Source: Mesostigma viride (lineage: Eukaryota > Streptophyta > Mesostigmatophyceae > Mesostigmatales > Mesostigmataceae). Taken from it: DNA of 64,000 nt. Numbering within the stretch: position 1 is the stretch's first letter; each line of letters opens with the position of its first letter. Shown here in pieces: positions 1 to 10,979 of the stretch. The position numbers and the translations under genes were made by a program. A model generated the notes under the pieces. That model made no database searches. It was not told the DNA's origin and worked only from the letters and a program-made list of their open reading frames with translations. The stretch is taken from NCBI GenBank assembly GCA_009746045.1, contig RPFO01000127.1, forward strand, positions 462,050 through 526,049, in the 5' to 3' direction.

Positions 1-60
1 CGGCACCTGAGCACATGATCGCTAATCTGCATGTGCAAGCAGGACCCGCATGGGTTGATG

Positions 61-61
<1 letters not shown>

Positions 62-122
<61 letters not shown>
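62..122. repeat. (CA)n microsatellite
   Basis: About 30 uninterrupted CA dinucleotides, inside what is probably LCYE intron 4. Confidence 0.97.
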
Positions 123-124
<2 letters not shown>

Positions 125-675
125 ACAGATGTTTGTGAGCACATGGGGGCTAATCTGCAGACGCAGAAAACAAAGAAACATTCATAATCAGAGCAGGGCT
201 GGCATGTTGACGCACAGACAGACAGAGGGAACGGGTCAGCTTATTGAGCTCATCTCGCGTCTCACATCTCATCTCAAATTAGCGAATAGCCTCCTTCACC
301 AACTACTCTCTTCCATCCCCTCCGCTGCTCATGTCCCTCCTCATCCCCTCCCTCAGCACACCTCCTTTCCCCTTCGGTCTCATCAACCTCCCCGTCCACA
401 TCCCCTCCCCCCCCACACACACCCCTACACAAGCCAAGCGTAGCCTGCGATATTCCCAACGCCGCAATCCTTATGGGGTCCTGGAACACCCCCACTCCAA
501 CACCTCTAAAGCCCCCTTGGTTACTGCAGATTTTGGATCCTGACCCCAAACCCCACCCTTTCCGCCCATAATCCTGAAATCCCTTTACCCCAAATCCCAC
601 TCCCATACGCCACGGATCTGGCCACACCCCCATCCTCCCCAAAGCCTCCAAAACCACCTAACCCCGCACCCACCA

Positions 676-712
676 TTAATTAATTAATTAATGAAACTCG
701 TGCTCCCGTCGT
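676..712 (-). mobile_element. 37-bp LINE 3' stub with target duplication
   Basis: An (ATTA)n tail plus about 20 bp matching the extreme 3' end of the LINE family at 15.7 and 22.5 kb. It is flanked by the perfect 10-bp repeat GCACCCACCA at 666-675 and 713-722. It is an extremely 5'-truncated retrotransposition product in LCYE intron 4, ending inside the family's terminal hairpin. Confidence 0.75.
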
Positions 713-836
713 GCACCCACCACGGATCCTGCCACGAAGCCCACCCCGCAGCCACCTGCACATTGTGGAGCCACCTCATCCCCCCCCCCCCACCTGCATG
801 TCATGAATCCCGCCATAAGCCCCACCCTGCGCCCAC

Positions 837-3800
837 CTGCACGTTATCGACCCGCCTGACTCGAGCTTGATGCGCGACCGTCGCTCGTCGTCCTGGCAGC
901 AGTCGGCCACGGTGGCGTTCAGGTACTTGACGCCCGCCTCTTTACACCTGTCGGTCACGTGTGGGGACAGAGGAGATCGTTGGAGGGGGGAAGAGGCAAG
1001 GACGAAAGGGGGGAAGAGGCAAGGACGAAAGGGGGGAAGAGGCAAGGACGAAAGGGGGGAAGGGGAAAGGGGGGGGAGCAGGGGAACAGGGGGGGAAAGA
1101 TCATGGAGGGGGGGGAAGAATCGTGATGGACAGGTTATACACTTGCACACCGTGCTGGCCCCCTAAGGGGCAGTACCAAGTGAGTATCGAGTTCACCATC
1201 CAACAATCTATTCATACATCCATAACATGTTAGTTTTGCCACTTGATTCATGGCAGGGTGCCTCCTGGGAGTTCTGATAGCATGCACATGGGCAAACCAT
1301 GTGTGAGAGTGTCCAGCTTTGTGGCTGCCGATATTCCTGTTTCAACGTCCCTCCCTAAAACGGTCCTATTTGCACTAGTAAGTACTTGCCTAAAGCAGTC
1401 CTTGCGGCATCAGTTTGGTAGCATTGCAATTCTAGCTTCTTCCCTTTCTTTATTCTTTTAGGAAAACTCCTTGCCTTCAGCGGTCCTCACATCACCTCAG
1501 GCTCATCCTCCCAAAGGCCTTCCAAAGGCAGGGTTGCCTTCCACGAGGCAATTCTATCTCATCAAGCCCTTATCAAAGGCACCAGTTCCTATTCAATCGA
1601 GTCACCCAGGACCCCAGAAAGGGATCACAGCCTCCCCCCATCGTCGAAGGCAGTCCCCACATCCCCCGCGGTCCTCACCGCTTGAGCAGCTCCGCGCGCA
1701 GGCGGTCACGCCCCACCCGCCCGTACGCGCGCATCAGCTTGAGCGGCTCGTCACTCCCTAGGTAGCACACGCAATGGCTCCAGCGTTGGTCGAGTGTGTC
1801 CGCCAGGCCCAGCGCTGGGGGGGATGGGGGAGGAGGGGAGGAGGGGAGGAGGGGAGGAGGGGAGGAGGGGAGGAGGGGAGGAGGGGAGGAGGGGAGGAGG
1901 GGAGGAGGGGAGGAGGGGAGGAGGGGAGGAGGGAGGAGGGGAGGAGGGAGGAGGGGAGGAGGGAGGAGGGGAGGAGGAGGAGGAGGGGAGGGGAGGAGGG
2001 GAGGAGGGGAGGAGGGGAGGAGGGGAGGAGGGGAGGAGGGAGGAGGGGAGGAGGGGAGGAGGGGAGGAGGGAGGAGGGGAGGAGGGGAGGAGGGGAGGAG
2101 GGGAGGAGGGGAGGAGGGGAGAGGAGGGAGGAGGGGAGGAGGGGAGGAGGGGAGGAGGGGAGGAGGGGAGGAGGGGAGGAGGGGAGGAGGGGAGGAGGGG
2201 AGGAGGGGAGGAAGGGAGGAGGGGAGGAGGGGAGGAGGAGACAAGCAATGTCACGGTTCAGCAATGGTCAAGAGTTCAGTTGGTGAGTTGTGAAAGGGAA
2301 TTGGTTTTAGTGGTCATTACTGATATGGTCATTACTGATATGGTCATTCTGATATGGTCATTACTGATATGGTCATTACTCATATGGTCATTACTGATAT
2401 CTTCACATTGTTGCCACGAATCAGAACTCACAGGGGGGGGGGGGGCGTCACAGCAAAACTGCCCACTCCAAGTTTGGTCCGACGGGGCTCTGACAGACGT
2501 GACGCGAGCTCCAAAACCGCCCCGTCGCCAGAATTATTAAAAAGGAGTGCGCTCAAGTTGGCTTTCTGAGGACGGCGCGAGGAAAATAGAACCCGAATGC
2601 GCTCGGCAAACACACCCGGCGCCTGGTTTTCAGGAAAGGTGCGCGCTCACCGTCTGACTAGGTATTGGTCCGGTGCTTTGGCTTACATCCCGGTGTGAGG
2701 TACTCGTGGACGTACTAATGCACATATACGTACTACGGTAATTATACGGTACATCATTTGTAGGACACGTGGCGAAACTAGGAGTGATCTTGGTGGCGTC
2801 AGATACAAGTCCTGACTGTGCCGACTACCTCCCTAGCGTTTTAATGCCACGTGTCACACGTCCAACGTGCACCCCGACGGACCCATTTTAGCAAAGATGT
2901 ACGCTCAGCCATTTTTCACTTTGGCTGGTCACGGACGGCGCTGGACGGCAAAAAAGTGTGTGGGCTCAAGTAGGAAACTGGGGGGGTATGTCCCCCCCCC
3001 TTAACTCACTATGTTTGATTGATGGAAACGATTGACATCTTTATATTGTTGTCACGAATCATAACTCACTATATTTGTTTGATGGAAACGATTGATATCT
3101 TCATATTGTTGTCACGAATCATATTTCACTAATTATCATTTGCTTGATGGAAATTGTGAGGGGCCTGCTCATCTGCATGTACCACATTGGGACGAGCTCG
3201 AAGCGCTCATGAGATGACTTCATGGCCACATGAAAGAGACACTAACATAATTCAATAATAATGACTTCAATAATACATAGGCAGTCTTGTTATCTGACGA
3301 TCATGGGCTGCTACCTTGTGTTGTGTGGGTGTGGGTGGGTGGGCAGAAGTAGGTAGTTTTGTGTGGGTGCATGCCTGGGTGCGGCAGAGGCGCCTTGCCA
3401 GCAGCCAGGCTGAACACGTTAGGGGATCATCACGTCGCGCAAAGTGACACCCATACGAGGAGCCATGAAGCATACGGGCATGCTGTGCTGTGTAAGAACA
3501 ACCACCATACCGCGATGCTCCCATGGATCAGGGGCTGGGCATTGCTTGCACGGCAATAGGATATATTATCAAGCGCTCACGTCTTGCCACACGGATGAGT
3601 AGTCCACTAAGGCCTCCGACAGCAGTCGAGGGCGAGCGGAACAGGAAAGGGGGTTCCTGGCGAAGCGGGGGATGCAAACATGAGGGTGAGGGTGGGGCCA
3701 AGCAACGGCATTTCCCCAGGAGGCGTGCGTACCTTGGAACTCATCAATCCACACTCCATAATTGTTGACAAACGCCGACTCGACGCCAATGAGCGCCACG

Positions 3801-4612
3801 GATACCCCCCGCTTGCCAAGCTCGGATGCGAGCATAAGCCCGGCAGGACCGCACCCAACCACCACGGTGTCCACATAGTTTGTTGTGCTCAGGTCCAGGG
3901 GGGCCAGCTGGTGTCAGCCGACGCCAGCACGCGCGAGAAAAAAAAGGGCGGGCATGGGGAACATATCCAAGAAAAAGAAAACGACGATAGGATGGATATG
4001 GTTGGCGACATTCTGATGGAAGGGAATTATGGGAGGGGAGATCCTGGGGACCGAGATGGTCAAATTAATACGTAATAATTGTTGCATAATTGCAAGTGCA
4101 TTCGTCTGGACGAGGCAGTGCGTTACTGAACAGTCCTCCCAAACGCGATCGATACCCTTCTCAATTGTATGGAGGGGAAGGACGAAGCTGACAGGAAGCA
4201 TGCAAACTACACTGGCACGAGAGCGTACCTGAGTAGCTATAGGAGGCTGCTTCAGCATTTTCTTCTGGGCCTGTTTCCTGACGAGATGAGACTGATCACC
4301 ACCCTGGCGAATGTGATTCAATTCTTCCGCATCGTTGGACGTAGGCATGTTTACCCCCGGAATTATAGCCCCTTGCAAAACTACATGGTTTCTCTCGGCC
4401 CCCTTGCTGTCAGACCGCGCAATAGTCAATGGCAGGCTGATCCGACGTCGCTGACTATCGAAGGACACGCTGTGGCGCTGGGCATTTCCTAGCTGGGGCC
4501 CGCAGAAGCGATTTGATAGAAGCAGACACCGGGAAAACGGGGACATGGAGGAATGGGCCGAGACTGACATGCGCCCGCACGCCTCGACATGGGTCACGCC
4601 GAGCGACGTCAT
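837..4612 (-). CDS. LCYE: Lycopene epsilon-cyclase, exons 1-4 (3' half outside window)
   Basis: FAD/NAD(P)-dependent plastid enzyme that would form the epsilon ring of lycopene on the way to alpha-carotene and lutein. Exons (minus strand): 4229-4612, 3733-3907, 1679-1814, 837-947. Phases fit across all joins and every intron is GT-AG. Exon 1 (128 aa) is a long, basic, Ser-rich leader consistent with a transit peptide plus linker. The start is ATG 4612, because an in-frame stop lies just upstream. Exon 2 has the Rossmann motif GCGPAG (about 146-151) and NNYGVW (176-181), both typical of lycopene cyclases. Exon 3 carries AYGRV and exon 4 the EAGVKYLNA segment, matching the family order. The epsilon rather than beta assignment rests on similarity to plant LCYE in exons 2-4 and on the separate LCYB next door; it is an inference. 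The C-terminal half must lie left of position 1 unless the gene is truncated. Confidence 0.82.
981..1060. repeat. 23-bp tandem repeat upstream of LCYE exon 4 acceptor
   Basis: About three copies of a unit containing GGAAGAGGCAAGGACGAAAG. On the transcribed (minus) strand it is pyrimidine-rich and lies within ~110 bp upstream of the exon 4 3' splice site at 948. Confidence 0.9.
1815..2241. repeat. GGGGAGGA purine array (CT-rich on LCYE sense strand)
   Basis: About 420 bp of GGGGAGGA-type repeats with a few GGGAGGA variants. On the minus strand it is pure C/T and runs directly into the CAG acceptor of LCYE exon 3. The long Pro/Leu/Ser or Gly/Glu/Arg reading frames across it are artefacts of composition. 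Confidence 0.95.
2312..2405. repeat. Short tandem repeat GGTCATTACTGATAT
   Basis: Five to six imperfect copies of a 15-bp unit in LCYE intron 2. They are followed by a run of G and by DNA that shares the TTGTTGYCACGAATCA motif with the repeat at 3.0 kb. Confidence 0.85.
3005..3155. repeat. ~60-bp direct repeat, TTTGATTGATGGAAACGATT unit
   Basis: Two and a half imperfect copies containing TTGATGGAAACGATTGA and ATTGTTGTCACGAATCA, within LCYE intron 2. Nothing else recognisable was seen in 2410-3730. Confidence 0.8.
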
Positions 4613-5198
4613 TCCCGGGGCAGACGGAACCACGCGGCCTCTAGCTTACTACGAGCTACGACGCGCGTACTCGATTAAGTGGGCACCGCCCATAAAACCT
4701 GGGGCGGTGGGAGCCCACAACGATGGATTTCCGATTTCACGCTCAGCCCGAGCGCACTGCCCCCTGTCATCAATCATATCTCGTTGATCCCTCCAACGTG
4801 TGCACACATGGTCACTTCGCAGGAGACGCGCGCTAAGGCGAGGCCCAACGAGAGGTAAGGAAGAGGGGAGTGACCAATCAGAGACAAGTTCGCGCCTAAA
4901 GAATCTACCAAGTTGCTCAGTATAAGATTCGTGGCCATGGCCAGAATAGCCGTGCCAACCTGGTCCAAATGGGAGGCCCGTGCTGTACGGACATCTGGAT
5001 ATCGTCGCCGGTCGGGCGCATCCAGAGCCACAACCCGAGGCGGGAGCGCGAAGCCTAGACGTCACGCCCCACCAAAAAAAAAGGATGGTGTGCAATTGCG
5101 TTTGGCACTGGTTACAATTCAACAATTCGTGGCGGGGCGGGTGCGCAGCGTCTACCGGGCACCGAACCTCACCGCGAGAGAGGGAATTGTGAGCGGGG
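4613..5198. promoter_or_regulatory. Shared divergent promoter region of LCYE and LCYB
   Basis: This is the 586 bp between the two opposed start codons, so both promoters and 5' UTRs must lie here unless there are upstream non-coding exons. Visible elements are a GC-rich inverted repeat (CACCGCCC 4684-4691 and GGGCGGTG 4702-4709) and a CCAAT-type motif (ACCAATCA, 4873-4880). There is no clear TATA box at a convincing distance from either gene. The regulatory role is inferred from gene arrangement only. Confidence 0.55.
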
Positions 5199-8100
5199 AT
5201 GGCCACGGCGTTGCTGTCAACGTCCGGGCACTTGACCCCACTGGCCCCCCGATGCAATGCTCACGCCGCCTCCTCCCGCCTTTCGACGCCGTCTGAGAGG
5301 GGAGAACACTTACGATGCCGCGCGTCCGACAGAGTCAATGGGGCATTCTGCTCCCCTATCCCTTCATTCCCGACATCCCAATTCTTAGGGTCTGCATTAG
5401 GTATATCCTCGTCAAGATCGTTGAGTAATTTGCCCCGACGGTCCACGGGCACGCGATGCGATTCAACAGAGGAATATAAAGATACATCCAGGTTATCCAA
5501 ACGTTACCATGAGGTCTTCCCGCCGGTGCCTGCTTTCAAAATGGGCAACATCGATGTTCCTTTGTGCAAGTACGACCCAAGCGGGAAGCCGCTCGACCTT
5601 ATTGTAGTCGGGTGTGGTCCCGCGGGGCTCTCCGTCGCGGAAAGGGTGGGAGCGGCGGGTCTGTCAGTCCTATGCATCGACCCCGCCCCCCGCTCCGTCT
5701 GGCCGAACAATTACGGTGTCTGGGTGGATGAATTCGAAGAAATGGGATTCGATGACTGCTTTGAAAAGACATGGCCCCAGGCCAACGTCTTCCTAGACGA
5801 AGGCGACGAGCGGCGCCTCAGCCGGCCCTACGCGAGGGTAGACCGGTTCAAGCTAAAGCGGAAGATCCTTCGCCAGTGCTGCGAGCACGGCGTCATGTTC
5901 CTGGAAGACAAGGTGGTGAACGTGGAGCATTTGGCGTCGGAGTCCCGAGTCACATGCAGTGACGGCACCCAGATTTCCGCCGTAACGGTCCTGGATGCCA
6001 CCGGCTTTTCTCGCCGGCTAGTCAAATTCGACGCGGAATTCAACCCGGGCTTTCAGGCGGCCTATGGCATCATGGCGAAGGTGCATGCCTCGCTGGTTAT
6101 TAGGCTGGATAGCTTACCCGCTGCTGTATTTCTGGTGGGGAAAGTTGCTTAATTAGGGCTTGAACATCGAGACGTGAGGTCATAGCCCCCACCAATGAAC
6201 TCTTGGAATGAAGCATAGCTGTCTCAGAATCCTGTGCTGGAGCATGTCAGACCCATTCACCACTTGGAAGTCAAGTCCGATTTCCAGTTTTTGCTCGCTT
6301 CTGCCATCCAGCACTCCCTGTTCTTGCGAGCAAAGGTCGTTGTGTTGCCCCGTCGTTCTTGCTAAGATACCTGTACCTTCCAAAAGATCTCATTCCAATC
6401 CTCGTCACCGTCTCTTTTGCCAGCTGCCATAATCTCTGGTGCCCCTTTGCACCTGACCCTCGCCCGGGATTGCTTTTGCTTGTTAGCAGCAGGCGCTCGT
6501 GATGTACAAGTGAACGTTGTGATAGCCCTTATCTGCCGCCATATACAGCTTCCGTGACAGTGTAACATCATCCTCAAGCATACTGTTGTGTAATGGGTAT
6601 TACATCATCCAGGCGCACGGCCCCATGTGAAGAGTCATTCGGAGTGGAGCTAGCCACCGTGCCCTGCCCGTTGGTGTTCGTAAGCGCTGGGTTTTGTGTG
6701 GGATCTCCTACCTGGTTTCTATTGCATCCATCAGATGGACTTGGGTACCCCTCCGCCTGTTTCCAAGGTGCCGTCCCAGTGATGTGGGTACAAGGAGGGG
6801 CATCCGCTCGCATTGCCTGTAGTTTGTGCTTGGTTTTTAATGTGATGTGTGGAAGCGCTGGTACCAAATCAAGCGTAGGAGCAGACCCATGGAACCAGGC
6901 TGCCTCCCAGCCTTGTACAGCACAAATATAATACATAACTGTCTCATTATAATTAATATATGCAAGGCTGGTATGACGGTATTAATATAATTAATGTGTA
7001 CAAGGCTGGGGGTGGTAGAGCCAGCGTGCTGTGGCTGCATCGGCAACCTGCTCCCTTGTTGTTTGATGCTCACTTGTGACCAGCCCATCCCCAGGCAGCC
7101 GGTGGTGGCTGTCCACATGCAGCAACCTGCACTACCCGCTAGCTAGCTTGCCCCCTGCTGACCTGCGCCAAAAATAAATAAAAATATATAACCTTAGCTT
7201 CTTTTGTCCTTGGTTTCGGAGTCAATGGCCATTACCCTCGGCCATGTAATGCTCTTCGCGCACGCCTGCGTCGTTCGCACGCTTCTGTCGCGTACTGGTT
7301 TGCTCATTAACCGGCTCGTTGGCCCTCCCTGGTTGTGTGCCCCTGCCCCTGCCCCTGCCCCTGCCCCTGCCCCTGCCCCTGCCCCTGCCCCTGCCCCTGC
7401 CCCTGCCCCTGCCCCTGCCCCTGCCCCTGCCCCTGCCCCTGCCCCTGCCCCTGCCCCTGCCCCTGCCCCTGCCCCTGCCCCTGCCCCTGCCCCTGCCCCT
7501 GCCCCTGCCCCTGCCCCTGCCCCTGCCCCTGCCCCTGCCCCATATGTCACCAGGTGGAGTCTCACCCCTTCCCAATGGACACGATGCTATTTATGGACTG
7601 GCGCGATGACCACCTGGACTGCGAGCCCGACCTCAAGAAGGGCAACGCGGCGCTTCCTTCCTTCCTCTACGCGATGCCCATGACGGAGACGCGTGTGTTT
7701 CTGGGTGGGTGGCGTACCTGTCTATTTATAGTCCCCTGGTATTGAACATGCTCCAGTCCGGTGGCCTGCCCGCCAGTTGCCAAATGGTTGGATATGATGC
7801 ATCTGTCCACGTTTGTCTCCCGTTTGGGCCTTTACGCTTCCACCTGTCCAACCCCGTCTCTCCTTGCCCACCCTTAATTGTCATCCGGTCGCAACCATGT
7901 CACGTCTATCCTCCTCCCTCACCAACATATTATCCGGATGCTCCCGATTTCTGGCCTGCGATGGTTGTCTCCTTGATGTGGTGGTTGTCTCACTGATGTA
8001 AACATCGCTTGCTCTCATACCATAGTGTGGTCGTAGAGCGATTCCTTGTGTTAAATTGGGTACTTATTTCCATTGAGGGTGATTCCTCGTGTTTAATGGT

Positions 8101-10930
8101 GGGAGAGCGATCGCAGCAGTGGGGCTTACAACTGGACACTCCTGGCCGCTAGGAACACCTGCCCTGATCTCGCGAGGTTGTTTTTAGCTCAACCATCTAG
8201 GTCTCGATGAACGTTAGCCAGCCATATCTGCTGATGCCCACGGCGACACGTATCCAACTCCATTCATTTCCATCATCCTAAACGACTCGACAATCGTAGA
8301 TAAGATAGCAGCAGGCTCGAGCTACCATGGTCCGGATTCTTCCAGATTTCCGGGCCTGCGCTGGTTGTCTCATGGATACCATGGTCACTATTGTATAGTA
8401 ATGCCATGCCTGCGCTGGTTGTCTCTTTGATACTGTGGCAGTCTCGTTGATCTTTGCATCGCTTGCCATGTCCCTCCCTGGCAGCGGGAAATGTCGCATG
8501 CAGCCTGTTGTTATCGCTCTCTCCCTCTCTCACCAACATGGGAATACCATTGCCTGTCCCCCCTGGCAGAGGAGACGTCGCTCGTCGCCCGCCCCGCGGT
8601 CCCCTTCAACGACCTCAAGGAGCGAATGGCGTGCCGCATGCAGCGGCTGGGCATCAAGCTGCTCGAGATTGAGGAAGACGAGTGAGTGGGGGGAGGGGGC
8701 TGATGATAGTGGGCAAAGGCGTGCGGTTTACGTGTACTGGGACGTCGTGTGGGGGTGGGGCATGGAGCTGCCCGAGATTTGAAGAGGGCGCGTGAGTTCA
8801 CCCCGATCTAGGGTGGCTCTGGCTTATTTCGGGGGGGAAGGTTGTAGGCTGCTGTTGGAGGTCGAGCAGGAGCCCGTCAATATGACTTGAATGGCCTGAA
8901 TTCCAGACCTGCTTTTTTACCTTGATTCCTAAACGGTATCGTGCCTTGTTCCCTCCCTCCCTCCCTCTCCCCCCTCCCTCCCCCCCGATCCTTCCCATCC
9001 CATTTTCCCCATGGACCCCTCCGCCCCCACCCCCACTCCCCCCCCTACCTCCCACCTCCACCTCCACCCCTGCACACACACACACACACCTGCACCTGTA
9101 CATTCCACCCCCCCCCCCATACCCTTACCCACCAGGTACTGCCTCATCCCCATGGGAGGCGTCCTCCCAGCCATGCCTCAGCGCGTGCTGGGCATCGGCG
9201 GGACGGGCGGCCATGTGCACCCATCCACAGGCAAGTTTTCCGCGCCTGCACGCACGCATCTGGCGTCGCCAACCCCACACCACGTCTGACTTGGCCTAAC
9301 CACCGCCACAAACTCAAGTTGACCACTACCTGCACGCACACTTGACGTGTCCACGCTAGCTACGCGCCCGTTTGTTTCTGCACATCCAGCGATGCCAACA
9401 TCCATCGTTTCTGCACATCCAGCCATGCCCACAGCCATTGGATCCCTGAGTATGCATACGAGACGCCAGCTGTGACCGCGCTTGCGTGGTCCAGGGGCCG
9501 TGATGCGCGTACTGCCCACCGTGGTGGCAACGAGAGAGCGATCAAGTAGTTCGTAAAGCGGCCATCATAACAAAGCAGTATGGCAGGGCACCAACAGACG
9601 TAAGGGCAAGATGCGGCCATGCCGCTTGTTGGCGTTGCGTGGCATATCCGGTCCTTGTGTTCTTTGTTTTTGCTTTGTGTGTATTTTTGGACTTTAACAT
9701 CTGCATGCCATGCCCGCACCTGGCTGTCACCTCCCCGCAACCGCCTACTAACTCTGTCCCCACCCACCCGCGCCGCATGTTGCCCCCCTCCCACAAACCC
9801 ATTCTCCCCCCGCAGGCTACGCCGTCTCGCGGACACTTGCCGCCGCCCCCGGGCTCGCCCAAGCACTCGTAAAAGAGCTGCAAGAAGCCAAGGCGGCGCA
9901 GGGCCTGCCGATCACGCTGACCACCCCCGTGCCTGCCAAGGAGGAGGCGCTGGTCGGGGTGGGCGGCAGCAGCGGGAGCGTGGCCGTGGCCACCGCCCCT
10001 GTGGCCGTGGCGGCGGCGCCGGCGGCCCCTGAGGGATCCCTGGACCCCTCAGCAATCGCGGCGGGCGTGTGGGCGGCGGTGTGGGATCAGTACCGGCTGG
10101 AGCAGCGGGAGTTCTTCACGTTCGGCATGGACGTGCTGCTGCAGGTGGGTGGAGGGGACGTGCTGCTGCAGGTGGGTGGAGGGGACGTGCTGCTGCAGGT
10201 GGGTGGAGGGGACGTGCTGCTGCCAGTGAGGGGGGGGGGGCGTGCTACTGCAGGTGGTGGAGGGGACGTGCTGCTGCAGGTGGGTGGAGGGGACGTGCTG
10301 CTGCAGGTGGGTGGAGGGGACGTGCTGCTGCAGGTGGGTGGAGGGGACGTGCTGCTGCCGGTGAGGGGGGGGGCGTGCTACTGCAGGTGGTGGAGGGGAG
10401 GTGCTGCTGCAGGTGGGTGGAGGGGACGTGCTGCTGCCGGTGAGGGGGGGGGGGTATTAATGGCATGTGGTGCGGGCGGGTGCGAGGGAAATGCCAAGCT
10501 TAGGTGCTGCAGATGGGTGGAGAAGAGTGGGTGCTGTTGCAGGCGAGTGGAGGGGGCATGCGATTCAAAGTGGGTGGAGGGGAGGGGTGCTGTTAGAGGG
10601 CGTGTGGGCAGGCGGGAAGGAATGGTGCTGCCTCAGGCAGGTGCGTTTGAGGGGCTGCGCTGCGGGTAGGTGCGTGATATTGCGGTGCGTGGTTAGTTGA
10701 ACTGAGGTGGTGTTGGGGCAGATGCTTGGCCAGGTAGGTGGAGAGGATCAAACTGGGGTGCTGCTGAGGATGTCTGTATACAGAGTGGTGCTGCTGCTGT
10801 GGCCTTCAATGCTCCCCCTGGCTCCCCCCCCCCCCTTCCACTCCTGATGCATTGGCATGGCACGTTCATTTCTCACTGGCTTGTCTTCTTCGTTGTGCCA
10901 TTCATAGCATCACAGACAATCACAAACACG

Positions 10931-10979
<49 letters not shown>

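Larger units (their letters stand above)
1..836. other. LCYE intron 4 (part): CA repeat, pyrimidine-rich DNA
   Basis: Apart from the repeats listed separately I see no further LCYE exon here. The block next to exon 4 (about 725-836) is a degenerate direct repeat in which the donor context TGCAGGTGG recurs three times on the minus strand. Confidence 0.5.

Noticed and set aside
1675-2293. Long Pro/Leu/Ser and Gly/Glu/Arg frames on both strands
   Set aside because: They are produced by the GGGGAGGA repeat inside LCYE intron 2; only the last part (1679-1814, minus) is a real exon.
7204-7745. Repetitive Ala-Pro, Leu-Pro, Cys-Pro frames
   Set aside because: Compositional frames over the GCCCCT array; only 7554-7704 is LCYB exon 2.
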